The position numbers and the translations under genes are program-made. 64,000 nucleotides of DNA from JAMWDF01 sp964645405. GTDB taxonomy: Bacteria > Ratteibacteria > UBA8468 > B48-G9 > DSTR01. The notes under the pieces were generated by a model, which searched no databases, had not been told where the DNA came from, and worked only from the letters and a program-made list of their open reading frames with translations. This document shows positions 45,201 through 53,170 of this stretch, in pieces. The stretch spans positions 186,001-250,000 of the forward strand of contig CAZYCA010000044.1 in assembly GCA_964645405.1 (NCBI GenBank), given 5' to 3'. Within the stretch, counting starts at the first letter, position 1. Every line of letters starts with the position of its first letter.

Positions 45201-45503
45201 TTCTGAGGAAAGATTCAGACCTGTTTGTCCACCCAGATTAGGCAAAAGAGCATCTGGTCTTTCTTTTTCAATAATTTTTTCCAGAACTTCTGCAGTTAAT
45301 GGTTCAATATAAGTTCTATCAGCCATGCCCGGGTCAGTCATAATAGTGGCCGGGTTGGAATTAACCAGAACAATTTCATACCCCAGCTGTCTTAAAGCTT
45401 TGCAGGCCTGTGTTCCTGAGTAATCAAACTCGCAGGCCTGTCCAATGACAATGGGTCCTGAACCGATAATCAGAACTTTGTGGATATCGGTTCTTCTGGG
45501 CAT
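42288..45503 (-). CDS. carB: carbamoyl-phosphate synthase large subunit
   Basis: CarB makes carbamoyl phosphate from bicarbonate, ammonia (from CarA) and 2 ATP, for arginine and pyrimidines. It is full length at 1,071 aa. Two ATP-grasp halves are visible (ALLPNLGGQTGLNLSSELA and GVIVQFGGQTPLNIARELE; INPRTSRSSALASKATGFPI and EANPRASRTVPLVSKV). The C-terminal MGS-like allosteric domain begins near residue 930. SD GGAGGAGG precedes the ATG. carA is not adjacent and not in the window. It interrupts the accessory gene region. Confidence 0.98.
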   Translation of the reverse strand: MPRRTDIHKVLIIGSGPIVIGQACEFDYSGTQACKALRQLGYEIVLVNSNPATIMTDPGMADRTYIEPLTAEVLEKIIEKERPDALLPNLGGQTGLNLSSELANSGVLQKYGVRVIGVNIEAIKRGEDRIAFKETMKRLGIPMPESAPAYSVEEAEKIASRLGYPVVIRPAYTLGGTGGGLVYNVEELRVVASRGIAASMIGQILVEESVLGWEELELEVVRDAKNQMITVCFIENVDAMGVHTGDSFCVAPMLTISAELQEKLQKYSYAIVEAIEVIGGTNIQFAHDPVTDRVVVIEINPRTSRSSALASKATGFPIALVSSKLAAGLTLDEIPYWKEGTLEKYKPSGDYVVVKFARWAFEKFRDVQDMLGTQMRAVGEVMSIGKTYKEAFQKAIRSLEIGRAGLGFAKDFHQRSLPELMEMLTYPTSERQFIMYEALRKGATVEQLYRKTYIKPWFIQQMKELVQLEEEILRYRGKKLPEKLLTQAKKDGFSDRYLAQLLNKKEVQIRQQRKKLNLVQGWEALPVSGVENAAYYFSTYNAPDSVSVSQRKKVMVLGGGPNRIGQGIEFDYCCVHAAFALRESGYETIMVNCNPETVSTDYDTSDKLYFEPLTVEDVLAIYEKEKPEGVIVQFGGQTPLNIARELEQAGVKILGTSPDMIDLAEDRNRFRVMMKKLKIPMPAAGTATNLEEALKVAQKLGYPLMLRPSYVLGGRGMEVIYDETMLRQYVEAAVGVTPEKPLLIDKFLEDALETEADALSDGKDVFIPAIMEHIEQAGIHSGDSACVLPPVNIPEKHLQTIEKYTRLIAKSLHVVGLMNMQYAICQDRVYVLEANPRASRTVPLVSKVCNIPMAKIATFLMQGQTLTEINLRPVRVPHYGVKEAVFPFPMFPEVDPVLGPEMRSTGEVLGLAESFSLAFFKAEEAAGQRLPLKGTVLITVADRDKHAVVEVARRFSALGFRLLATKGTQEFLAAHQIQTERANKLQEDRPHIIDLIKNREIDLIINTPKGKLSQFDDSYLRKSAIKYRIPYVTTVAAARAAVLSIEARRKGTLQVHCLQDYHASITQSSHF

Positions 45504-45555
45504 GTTCCTCCTCCTTTTTGCCAGTGGGGAAAAAAAGGAATTTTTTTGGCCTTAG

Positions 45556-45584
45556 AGTATACCATAAAAGGACGCAGCCTGAAA
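45556..45584 (-). promoter_or_regulatory. carB promoter (extended -10)
   Basis: Minus strand: -10 TATACT (45556-45561) preceded by TGG, an extended -10, with a weak -35 TTTCAG (45579-45584) at 17-bp spacing. The leader is about 45 nt with an SD. Confidence 0.5.
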
Positions 45585-45587
45585 GAT

Positions 45588-46343
45588 TCATTTCTGGTCT
45601 GATGGGCTTTCTCCCTCCGGATATTCCAAAAGCGGTGTATGTTCCCAGGGGAAATAAGGACAAACCTTAAAAGCAGGAGCAATGGTACGGAAAAAAGCCA
45701 GATGTCCGATAGGTCCAGGATGCACTGTATCAGCCATCCATAACCAGAGATTCTGGGGATGCCCGGTCAGGAAACGATAAGGAATTTTATGATTTTTCCA
45801 GGCAGTGTAAAGGTCCACCACAGGCAGTTTTAACTCTTCAGCCAGTTGCTTTAGAGCCCGGGCACTCTCCTCAGAATGAGCGGAAGAGTCGGTAAAAGCT
45901 TCACCAGGTCTGGCCCCTTCTGGCAAAGGTTCCCAGTAGCCATATACCACTGGATTCCAGGTAATAATGAGGATTTCTGAACCAGCGCTCTGGATTTTCT
46001 GGAAAACCTTCCGTGCACAAGCCCGGTCACTGGCAAAAGCATCAGGATTTTCTGGGATCTGGTCTTTCCTTAACCCACCAATCGCACTGATTACCAGATC
46101 AGGATGAAAACGCAAAACAGAATTTTCCAATCTCTCTAATTCTGAAGTGTAACTGCTGCCACATTTACTGGAGTTGATTACTGTGATAAACCCGTCGCCG
46201 TAAGTGTGCCATAGTGCTTCAGCCAGATACTGAACCCAGTTTTTTCTTCCCAGCGTCCAGTGGCAATCTACGGAACAGGAATCACCGATGACCACGATTA
46301 CTGTGGGTTGTTGTTTCCTGAGTTTTTCCAGTGTCCTTTCCAT
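45588..46343 (-). CDS. SGNH/GDSL-family hydrolase
   Basis: A 251-aa protein with no evident signal peptide. Block I is VIVVIGDSCSVD with the nucleophile Ser; SAIGGLRKDQ is the Gly/Asn-region block; MADTVHPGPIGH supplies the DxxH pair. SGNH enzymes act as esterases or deacetylases, often on polysaccharides. SD GGAGGT precedes the ATG. It follows the PHP-dockerin gene by 13 nt, so the two are probably co-transcribed. Confidence 0.85.
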   Translation of the reverse strand: MERTLEKLRKQQPTVIVVIGDSCSVDCHWTLGRKNWVQYLAEALWHTYGDGFITVINSSKCGSSYTSELERLENSVLRFHPDLVISAIGGLRKDQIPENPDAFASDRACARKVFQKIQSAGSEILIITWNPVVYGYWEPLPEGARPGEAFTDSSAHSEESARALKQLAEELKLPVVDLYTAWKNHKIPYRFLTGHPQNLWLWMADTVHPGPIGHLAFFRTIAPAFKVCPYFPWEHTPLLEYPEGESPSDQK

Positions 46344-46356
46344 TTTTTACCTCCAC

Positions 46357-47544
46357 TTATTTGTTCCGAGCACGTTGGAGCAGAAAGATTACATCAGAAA
46401 TATCAATGACGCCATTGGTATCAGCATCTGCCCGCTGTAGCAACCAGTCGGGGTAGGCTGGATAATAAATTTTACCCTTAACCAGGGCAGGTTTTTGCAA
46501 AACCAGACGCAGACACAAAATGACGTCTAAGATGTTCACCAGGCTGTCTTCATTGATATCACCCTCAGGCAAGAACTGAATCCAGATGGGATTGGTCAAA
46601 ACCATAACTTTGCCGTTGCTGTCTACTCCCTGCAGGCGAAAACAGATGGTAGTGTTTCCTAAGGGAACATCAAGTTCTACCGGTGACTGAATCAGACTGG
46701 TATCTATGGTAGCGACTGTCCAGACTTCTTCAGGATCAACCCGCAGGATATTTATCTGCTTCAATTTTTCCTCACCAAGCCATTCTACCTTCAGGGAAAC
46801 TTCACGGCAGCGCTGCGGAATGCCAGCAGTTTCTCCCAGCTCATAGTGGCCAATCTCAAAGTTCAGGAAAGGACCCCGGCTCATAATCAGCTTACCAGTT
46901 CTCAAGGAAGTCAAGATTTCTTCCTTATCCAGGGATGCTTTTAAGTAAAGAAAAGGATTTCCCAGAGCAGCAGGAGAATGAGCATCAGAATTGCTTATAC
47001 CCAGTACTTTCCGCCCCTGCCGCAATAGTTCATCCCAGAGGTATTCACAACCTGTGTTACCATTCCAGACTTCAATTCCAGTGTAGCCGGTGACCTGCAG
47101 GTCATCCCAGCCAAGGGTGGAGCTGGTCGGATGTGCAATGTAGCCGAACCCGCCCAGGTCAGCAACAAAATCTATCAAACCCTGGCAGGAATCAATTATG
47201 GTAGGTTGAAAGTGATCTAAACCATATCCTAAATAGTGGTTAGTTAAACCAAATTCTGAACCAGCAAGAACAAAAATTTCGTCAGAAGATAGTTCACATT
47301 CTCTGACATAACTTGTCCAGTTTCGCAGAAAGAAATACGGTGCGTGGTCAGTCATGTAAATCCATTGCCAGCCCAGCTCTTTAGCTCTGGCTGCCATAAC
47401 CGCTATAGAAGTGCTACCGTCGGAATAAGTGGAATGCATATGGGCATCTCCAGCCAACCAGCCGGGAATCTGAGGCAGGCAGAAACAAATGGATACTCTG
47501 GTTAATGCTATCAGGACAACGAATGCAGGAAATGATTTAGACAA
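46357..47544 (-). CDS. secreted PHP-domain metallohydrolase with C-terminal dockerin
   Basis: 395 aa from a TTG start with SD AGAGGG and a signal peptide (FVVLIALTRVSICFC). The PHP metal motifs are GDAHMHSTYSDGS, YMTDHAPY, GYIAHPTSS and SNSDAHSP. A beta domain (about 215-315) follows. The C-terminal 70 residues hold two dockerin-like calcium loops, GDINEDSLVNILDVIL and ADADTNGVIDISDVIFLLQR. PHP domains are mainly cytoplasmic phosphoesterases; a secreted dockerin form is unusual. No cohesin was seen in the window. Confidence 0.87.
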   Translation of the reverse strand: MSKSFPAFVVLIALTRVSICFCLPQIPGWLAGDAHMHSTYSDGSTSIAVMAARAKELGWQWIYMTDHAPYFFLRNWTSYVRECELSSDEIFVLAGSEFGLTNHYLGYGLDHFQPTIIDSCQGLIDFVADLGGFGYIAHPTSSTLGWDDLQVTGYTGIEVWNGNTGCEYLWDELLRQGRKVLGISNSDAHSPAALGNPFLYLKASLDKEEILTSLRTGKLIMSRGPFLNFEIGHYELGETAGIPQRCREVSLKVEWLGEEKLKQINILRVDPEEVWTVATIDTSLIQSPVELDVPLGNTTICFRLQGVDSNGKVMVLTNPIWIQFLPEGDINEDSLVNILDVILCLRLVLQKPALVKGKIYYPAYPDWLLQRADADTNGVIDISDVIFLLQRARNK

Positions 47545-47941
47545 TTTTTACCCTCTGCCCCTGAGAAGAATAAAGTTTGTACAGGCTTACTTAGCATAGC
47601 ACATTTTCGCTCTCCGGGGAAGGAAACATATTTATACTTTTCCTGCGGGTGACTGCCAAGGCAGGTTATTACAGAATTAGAATTAGTGCTTTACCATCAC
47701 CTTTGTTTTTCCCCGAATTTCTGATTATTTCCCTTCCCTATTTCCTTTCCGTGTCAGATGAGGTCAGGGGAAAAATTAAATTTACATAGTGCAAGAACAC
47801 TCTGTAACTACTTTTATGTATCAGCAGGCATACTTTGTGATAAAATATACACGGATGATGGATTATAACACTGGCTAAAATGTTATTTACCGGCTGGAAA
47901 AGGGTTTTTCTGTTTACAATTCTTATAGCAGGGGGGATACC
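47545..47941. other. 397-bp intergenic region
   Basis: No gene is supported. It holds a 12-bp palindrome CTGCC-AA-GGCAG (near 47656-47667) and, for the plus-strand genes that follow, an extended -10 candidate (TGA then TAAAAT, 47841-47846) without a convincing -35. A G-rich SD (AGGGGGG) sits just before the small gene at 47942. No tRNA or known riboswitch pattern was recognised. Confidence 0.4.
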
Positions 47942-48058
47942 ATGGGAAGATTTTTAGGGTGGTTTACTTCTTTCTTTCATATTGTTTTTTCCATTGGCTT
48001 TCTGTATTTGTTTTATAGACTCGTTCTGGCGATAGAAAAGATAGCCGAAAAAAGATAA
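47942..48058 (+). CDS. 38-aa single-helix membrane protein
   Basis: ATG with SD AGGGGGG 5 nt upstream. The product has one hydrophobic helix (about residues 5-27, LGWFTSFFHIVFSIGFLYLF) and a charged tail (RLVLAIEKIAEKR). It lies 22 nt upstream of the thymidylate-synthase-family gene. No family recognised. The SD and coupling support it, but its small size leaves doubt. Confidence 0.5.
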   Translation: MGRFLGWFTSFFHIVFSIGFLYLFYRLVLAIEKIAEKR

Positions 48059-48080
48059 GGGGACTAATCCGGAGATTTTA

Positions 48081-48920
48081 ATGGAGCCAAAAGTTCTTGT
48101 AGTGCAGGGGAAAACAATTGCGGAGGTATGGGAAAAAAGTCTTCTTCTTTTATGGGAAAAAGGTGGTGCTATCCCCACAGAATATGATTCTGCTCAAGAC
48201 CCACCCAGTCGTGATGCCACCATGATCATGGTTGTCCAGGAGCCATTTTCCGAGCCGCGAATCCATCTTGGTTTTCCTGGCGGGCTGGAAGACCTGGAAA
48301 AATATCGTCAGGAGGTAATCTATGGTGTTCATGACCACTGGATAAAACCAGAAGAAGGAAAATGGACCTACACCTATCACCAGAGATTATTTAGTTATCC
48401 CGCAGGCTCAGGTAGTACCATTAATCAAATGGAATATGTTGTCAGGAAACTTGCGGAAACATTCCACACCAGGAGAGCACAGGCAATTACCTGGGTTCCA
48501 GCATCAGACCCGCTAACAGATGACCCACCCTGTTTGCAGAGAATCTGGTGCAGAATCATTTCCGAAAACCAGAAAAATTATTTACAGATGAACACGCACT
48601 GGCGTTCCAGAGATGCCTACCGTGCTGCCTATATGAACCTTTTTGGGTTGACGGAACTGCAGAAATATATCTGCGAGGAAGTTTCTAAAAAGGCAGGCAA
48701 GGAAGTAAGCGTCGGCCCGTATATTGATATTACTGATTCCTATCATATCTATGGCTCAAACTTTGAAGACTTTGAAAAGAGATTCCTGAAGATTATTCAG
48801 GAAAGGGATTTTTATAACCAGGACCGGCTGCACAGCCGGACAATGAGAAGCGATGACCCGGCGGTTATCGCAGGTTTTGAATACGGTAGACAGTTACTGG
48901 AGAATGAGAAAAAATCATGA
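48081..48920 (+). CDS. divergent thymidylate-synthase-family protein
   Basis: 279 aa. The C-terminal half matches the ThyA core: DDPPCLQRIWCRI places a Cys (residue 151) where ThyA has its PCH nucleophile, MNTHWRSRDAY corresponds to the QRSxD phosphate motif, and ITDSYHIYGSNFEDF to the dUMP-binding DxHIY region. It resembles the archaeal and phage hydroxymethylase branch more than E. coli ThyA, and the residue after Cys is Leu, not His. dTMP synthesis is likely; a nucleotide-modifying role is an alternative. SD CGGAG precedes it; it overlaps miaA. Confidence 0.78.
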   Translation: MEPKVLVVQGKTIAEVWEKSLLLLWEKGGAIPTEYDSAQDPPSRDATMIMVVQEPFSEPRIHLGFPGGLEDLEKYRQEVIYGVHDHWIKPEEGKWTYTYHQRLFSYPAGSGSTINQMEYVVRKLAETFHTRRAQAITWVPASDPLTDDPPCLQRIWCRIISENQKNYLQMNTHWRSRDAYRAAYMNLFGLTELQKYICEEVSKKAGKEVSVGPYIDITDSYHIYGSNFEDFEKRFLKIIQERDFYNQDRLHSRTMRSDDPAVIAGFEYGRQLLENEKKS

Positions 48921-49902
48921 TAGTTCTTTTCCCAACCTCTTTCTTATCCTTGCCGGACCAACCGGAACAGGAAAATCCTCTACGGCACTCCAACTTTGTA
49001 AACTGATTCCCGGTGAAATTATCAATGGTGATTCCAGACAATTCTACAAAGAGATTAATGTCGGTACAGCAAAACCACCACTTTCTGCCAGAAAGGAAGT
49101 TCGCCATCATCTTTATGATTTTCTTACGCTGAAAGAAGATTTCTCTGTCTTTGATTTCCGCAAACACTTAGAGAGGATTGTCCCGGAAATCTGGAGTCAG
49201 GGAAAGGCTGCTATTCTGGTTGGTGGAAGTGGTCTTTATATCAGGGCAATAGTGAAAGGTATTTTTGATTTTCCTGAAGAAAAAAAGCCTTTGCAGAATG
49301 CTATCAGGATGCAACTCCTGAAAATGGAGAAAGAAGAACTTTATGAGAAACTGAAAGCAGTTGATGCGCAATGCGCTCAGAGAATCCATCCCCATGACAG
49401 AAGAAGAATAATCAGGGCGCTGGAAGTATATTTGATGACAGGAAAGCCCATGAGTAGCTGGCAGCAAGAGTCAAGACCGGCCAGCTTCATACCTGCTGCG
49501 GCTGTAAAGTACTGGATTTTCTATATGGCAAGACAGAAGCTTTACCAGGTTCTGGATGCAAGAACCCAGGCTATGCTTGAATCCGGCTGGCTACAGGAGG
49601 TAAAAAATCTTATTAATGCCGGTCTGAAGAAATATCTGGTGGAAAAGGCGCCACTCGGCTACCTGGAACTGTGTTCTTATCTGGAAGGGAAACTTTCGTG
49701 GGAAGAGGCAGTAGAGATGATTAAAAGGAAGACCCGCCAGTATGCCAGAAGACAGCTGACATGGTTCCGGAAAGAAAAGGATGGAGAATGGATAGATGTG
49801 ACAGCCAGCCAGCCAGAAGAGACAGCAAGGTTATTAGCGGAAAAAATTTTTCGGGAGAATAGGAAAACAAGGAGGAAAGATGGATTTCTATCAGGTTGTT
49901 AA
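48904..49902 (+). CDS. miaA: tRNA dimethylallyltransferase
   Basis: MiaA adds an isopentenyl group to A37 of UNN-reading tRNAs. It is 332 aa from ATG 48904, overlapping the previous gene by 17 nt. The P-loop is LAGPTGTGKSSTA; INGDSRQFYKEINVGTAKPP and ILVGGSGLYIRAI are the next motifs; RIHPHDRRRIIRALEVY and KRKTRQYARRQLTWFR complete it. A longer in-frame start at 48853 lies deeper inside the upstream gene. The nitroreductase gene overlaps its end by 23 nt. Confidence 0.95.
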   Translation: MRKNHDSSFPNLFLILAGPTGTGKSSTALQLCKLIPGEIINGDSRQFYKEINVGTAKPPLSARKEVRHHLYDFLTLKEDFSVFDFRKHLERIVPEIWSQGKAAILVGGSGLYIRAIVKGIFDFPEEKKPLQNAIRMQLLKMEKEELYEKLKAVDAQCAQRIHPHDRRRIIRALEVYLMTGKPMSSWQQESRPASFIPAAAVKYWIFYMARQKLYQVLDARTQAMLESGWLQEVKNLINAGLKKYLVEKAPLGYLELCSYLEGKLSWEEAVEMIKRKTRQYARRQLTWFRKEKDGEWIDVTASQPEETARLLAEKIFRENRKTRRKDGFLSGC

Positions 49903-50425
49903 GACAAGAAGAAGTGTGAGAAAGTACAAAAGTACCATGGTTCCGGATGTTGTCCTCAAGCGGGTTCTGGAAGCGGCAAGAATTGCGCCCAGCGGAAACA
50001 ACAGACAGCCGTGGAGATTTATTGTCATCAAGGATGCGGAAAGGAAACGAAGAATCGCCCGGCTTTGCCATCACCAATCTTTCATAGCCCAGGCCCCGAT
50101 AGTGATTGCTGGCTGTGGTAAGAATATTCATTACAACCGTGGTGGATGGATGGGTGACTGCAGTATGATTGTGGACGTAGCCATTGCCTTTGACCATCTC
50201 ACTTTAGCTGCCAGAGCCGAAGGACTGGGGACCTGCTGGATTGGTTCATTTGAAAACGCAGAAATCAAGAAATACCTTGGTATTCCGGAAGATGTCAATG
50301 TGGTTGCTTTAACCCCGCTTGGATACCCGCAGGAGGAAGCTTCTTTCTGTGAAACAGAGGATAGACTCCCGTTAGAAGAAATTGTTTATCAGGAAATCTG
50401 GGGAAAAACTACTCCACAGGAATAA
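49880..50425 (+). CDS. nitroreductase-family flavoprotein
   Basis: A 181-aa FMN-dependent oxidoreductase. KTRRSVRKYKST is the FMN-binding start, ARIAPSGNNRQPWRFIVI the core motif, and GLGTCWIGSFENAEIKKYLG the second FMN block. SD AAGGAGG precedes the ATG inside the miaA end. The natural substrate is unknown. Its 3' end overlaps yraN by 17 nt on the opposite strand. Confidence 0.92.
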   Translation: MDFYQVVKTRRSVRKYKSTMVPDVVLKRVLEAARIAPSGNNRQPWRFIVIKDAERKRRIARLCHHQSFIAQAPIVIAGCGKNIHYNRGGWMGDCSMIVDVAIAFDHLTLAARAEGLGTCWIGSFENAEIKKYLGIPEDVNVVALTPLGYPQEEASFCETEDRLPLEEIVYQEIWGKTTPQE

Positions 50426-50750
50426 TCCGGCAGACCGGTGGTGTTCCCCAGAGGATGCTGAGAATCTCCAGACGATAGGTAACTGTTAGTTTTTTCTTCA
50501 GGAGATAAAATTCGGCACACCGTCTTAAATGTGTCAATTTTTTTTCTGTTACTGCTTCTTCCGGAAGACCAAAGTTGCTGCTTTTGCGAGTTTTCACCTC
50601 AATAAACACAAGCTGGTTTTTCTTTCTGGCGATAATATCAATCTCCCCGCATTTTGTTCTGAAGTTACGTTCCAGTATTCTGTATCCCTGCTGCCGGAGA
50701 AATTTAACGGCAATGACTTCTCCACTCTGGCCAAAGGTATGCGCGTTCAC
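50409..50750 (-). CDS. yraN: YraN/UPF0102 nuclease-fold protein
   Basis: 113 aa from GTG 50750. The restriction-endonuclease-like motif GEIDIIARKKNQLVFIEVKTR holds the D-ExK catalytic pattern, and RRCAEFYLL follows. The family is linked to DNA processing but poorly understood. It overlaps rplS by 4 nt at the end of the rpsP-trmD-rplS run, a common neighbourhood for this family. Confidence 0.93.
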   Translation of the reverse strand: MNAHTFGQSGEVIAVKFLRQQGYRILERNFRTKCGEIDIIARKKNQLVFIEVKTRKSSNFGLPEEAVTEKKLTHLRRCAEFYLLKKKLTVTYRLEILSILWGTPPVCRIIPVE

Positions 50751-51076
50751 TTCTGTTTTCTGAGATAGAACATTTTGGCTCTTGGAGCCAGTCTGTTTTT
50801 TTCGCGCGTTTTCACGACTTCTATTTTTTTAATTGATGGTGAGTAGAGGGGAAAAACTCTTTCCACAGCTTCACCGTAGGAAATCTTACGTACCGTGAAG
50901 CTTTCCCGGACTCCAGTGCCCCGGCGTGCGATACAGGTACCAGTAAAAATCTGGATTCTTTCCCTATCCCCTTCCTTCAAGAGGATATGAACTGCCAGTT
51001 CATCCCCGGGCCAGAAATCAGGGATTTCTTTTTGGGGAATGAGTTTAGCTTCCAGTTGACTGATAAGTTTACTCAT
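50747..51076 (-). CDS. rplS: 50S ribosomal protein L19
   Basis: 109 aa, with FWPGDELAVHILLKEGDRER, ARRGTGVRESFTVRK and a basic tail RAKMFYLRKQK. It has SD AGGAGG inside the trmD end (8-nt overlap) and overlaps yraN by 4 nt. Confidence 0.97.
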   Translation of the reverse strand: MSKLISQLEAKLIPQKEIPDFWPGDELAVHILLKEGDRERIQIFTGTCIARRGTGVRESFTVRKISYGEAVERVFPLYSPSIKKIEVVKTREKNRLAPRAKMFYLRKQK

Positions 51077-51782
51077 AATCGCCTCCTGAATTTTGAACTT
51101 CTCTTTTCTGCAGATATTGTTGATAAAGTTCAGGTCTTCTCTCTTTAGTACGTTTTTCCGCCTGTTGCCTTCTCCATTTCTTTATAGCGGCGTGGTTACC
51201 AGAAAGCAACACCTCCGGTACTCTAAGACCACGAAATTCTGCTGGTCTGGTGTAACATGGCCAGTCCAGTAGCTCCTGGTAGAAGCTGTCTTTGTCTGCC
51301 GCTCCTTCCGGTAGCACACCGGGAAGGAGTCTTATGACAGCTTCTGCCATAACCATTGCCGGGAGTTCACCACCAGTAAGGATATAGTCACCGATAGATA
51401 TTTCGTCGTCACAGATGGTTGTCACTCTTTCGTCTACTCCTTCGTAATGGCCGCAAATAAAAATCAAACCTTTCTTCTTGCTTAAATTTAGAGCCAGCTG
51501 CTGATTAAAAAGTCGTCCCTGGGGTGAAGTGAGAATAACATAACCATCGGGATTGTGTTTCTTTATTTCATCAATTCCAAGAAAAATAGGCTCACACATC
51601 AGTACCATACCACGACCTCCACCAAAGGGTGCATCGTCCACCTGCCGGTGGGTATTTCTGGCAAAATCTCTCAGGTGCCACACCTGATACTGCACACATC
51701 CCTTTTCCCGGGCCCTCTTCAAAATGCTGTAGTTTAAAGGAGTAAAAACTTCCGGAAAAACAGTCAAAAAATCTATCCTCAT
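51069..51782 (-). CDS. trmD: tRNA (guanine-N1-)-methyltransferase
   Basis: TrmD methylates G37 of tRNA using SAM. It is 237 aa with the SPOUT knot: VILTSPQGRLFNQ, FICGHYEGVDERV and ISIGDYILTGGELPAM. DDAPFGGGRGMVLM is the N-terminal motif. Its ATG overlaps the rpsP stop (ATGA). The usual rimM between rpsP and trmD is missing. Confidence 0.97.
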   Translation of the reverse strand: MRIDFLTVFPEVFTPLNYSILKRAREKGCVQYQVWHLRDFARNTHRQVDDAPFGGGRGMVLMCEPIFLGIDEIKKHNPDGYVILTSPQGRLFNQQLALNLSKKKGLIFICGHYEGVDERVTTICDDEISIGDYILTGGELPAMVMAEAVIRLLPGVLPEGAADKDSFYQELLDWPCYTRPAEFRGLRVPEVLLSGNHAAIKKWRRQQAEKRTKERRPELYQQYLQKREVQNSGGDYE

Positions 51783-52033
51783 ATGCCTGGTGGAAGGATA
51801 CCCTTCTTTTTAAGAAGACTGCGCACGGTGGGGCTGGGTCTGGCTCCAACGCTCAGCCAGTATGCCACCCGCTGGTCTTTGAATTCCACCACAGACTGCT
51901 CCGGTAGAGGGTCGTAATAACCAAGATTCTCTAAGACCTCCCCACGACCGTCCTTCTCATCACTGACAGCAACGATGCGATAAAAAGGTTTGTTTCTTTT
52001 TCCCTTACGTACCAGGCGAATCTTGACTGCCAT
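51779..52033 (-). CDS. rpsP: 30S ribosomal protein S16
   Basis: 84 aa. VKIRLVRKGKRNKPFYRIVA is the S16 opening and ENLGYYDPL follows; the C-terminus ends at KKGILPPGI. SD GGAGA precedes it. It lies 38 nt after a Gfo/Idh gene, so it may be transcribed from upstream as well. Confidence 0.97.
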   Translation of the reverse strand: MAVKIRLVRKGKRNKPFYRIVAVSDEKDGRGEVLENLGYYDPLPEQSVVEFKDQRVAYWLSVGARPSPTVRSLLKKKGILPPGI

Positions 52034-52071
52034 ATTTTCTCCTGTTAGGCAAAATCTTCCAGCCAGTAGAA

Positions 52072-53154
52072 TTAAATCTTACTTTCTGGAATTTCCTGGA
52101 TTTGACCTGTTTTCAGGCTTTGATGGACCGCCACAGCTATCCTGGTGGCTTCCAGTCCATCCTTCCCGAGCCCGGAGATAGAGCTGTCTAAATCTGTCAA
52201 ACAACCTCCCTTCTCCAGGTACTCCAGATTATACACAAAATCAGCGATACTTTCAATTCCATAACCCGAGTATTCTACCCGACCAAACTTATCTCTTCCT
52301 TCGCTGAGAAAGCCAAGATTGTAAGTCAGCATACCCTGGTCCTCAAAACAGACCCTGGTGCCCCGGTCCTGGCTGTCACACTCTAAAATCCCTTTTTCTC
52401 CCACCAGCCGTAATCCCTGGTTGACAATGGCTTCAAATTTCTCGGGTAAAATCCAGGAGACATCAAAGGTGACTACTGCTCCGTTACGAAATTCTACCAT
52501 GGCACTGACGGAATCATAGGTGTCAATCCCCAGAGATTTAAGCTTCCATTTCTTTCCTGTAGCATAAACTCTCGCTGCGTCGGAGCGGATGATCCATCTC
52601 ACCAGGTCATAGAAATGGATACCAAGAAACCAGACCGGCGAACTTTTTTCTGCCCAGTTAGGAAACCATCTGGCGGGTACTTCTATTCTATCTTCCATGT
52701 GCACGTATCCGTATTCTACCCGGCCAATTTTCCCCTCCTGGACATCTTTTGCCAGCTGGCGGTGGTAGGGGTCAAAACGTTTGTGAAAATCTACCTGAAG
52801 CAGGACATTATTTTTCTGGCAGGCAGCAATCATCTCCAGGCAACCTTCTACGGTGGTATCCATTGGTTTCTCCACAAAAATGTGCTTTTTCCTCCCGGCA
52901 GCAAAAAGCACTGGCTCCCGGTGGAAAGGGTCAGGAGTGGCAATGGCTACCGCATCAATTTCTTCCTTCTCCAGCATTTCTTTATAGTCCAGATAGCCTT
53001 TTACCCGGTAGGTCACAGACTGCTGCTGGAGTGTCCTCGGATTGATATCACAGATAGCAACCAGCCGGCAACGGTTCTGTCTTTCCAGCTGGGAGAAAGC
53101 GTTAAGCAAATTAGTGCCAAAACGTCCGACACCAATGACAGCGATATTTTTCAT
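52072..53154 (-). CDS. Gfo/Idh/MocA-family oxidoreductase
   Basis: A 360-aa NAD(P)-dependent sugar or inositol dehydrogenase-like protein. The Rossmann start is NIAVIGVGRFGTNLLNAF; HIFVEKPMDTTVEGC is the EKP motif with catalytic Lys; GIHFYDLVRW holds the DxxxH-like block. Start at 53154 has SD GGAGGT; the frame is open 72 codons further up, but that part lies inside the M20 gene and has no family match. Neighbours are peptidase and aminotransferase genes. Substrate unknown. Confidence 0.9.
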   Translation of the reverse strand: MKNIAVIGVGRFGTNLLNAFSQLERQNRCRLVAICDINPRTLQQQSVTYRVKGYLDYKEMLEKEEIDAVAIATPDPFHREPVLFAAGRKKHIFVEKPMDTTVEGCLEMIAACQKNNVLLQVDFHKRFDPYHRQLAKDVQEGKIGRVEYGYVHMEDRIEVPARWFPNWAEKSSPVWFLGIHFYDLVRWIIRSDAARVYATGKKWKLKSLGIDTYDSVSAMVEFRNGAVVTFDVSWILPEKFEAIVNQGLRLVGEKGILECDSQDRGTRVCFEDQGMLTYNLGFLSEGRDKFGRVEYSGYGIESIADFVYNLEYLEKGGCLTDLDSSISGLGKDGLEATRIAVAVHQSLKTGQIQEIPESKI

Positions 53155-53170
53155 CTTTACCTCCAGATGT

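Noticed and set aside
47656..47667. 12-bp palindrome CTGCCAAGGCAG as an operator or attachment site
   Set aside because: It is short, stands alone in a 397-bp gap, and has no link to a start or promoter.
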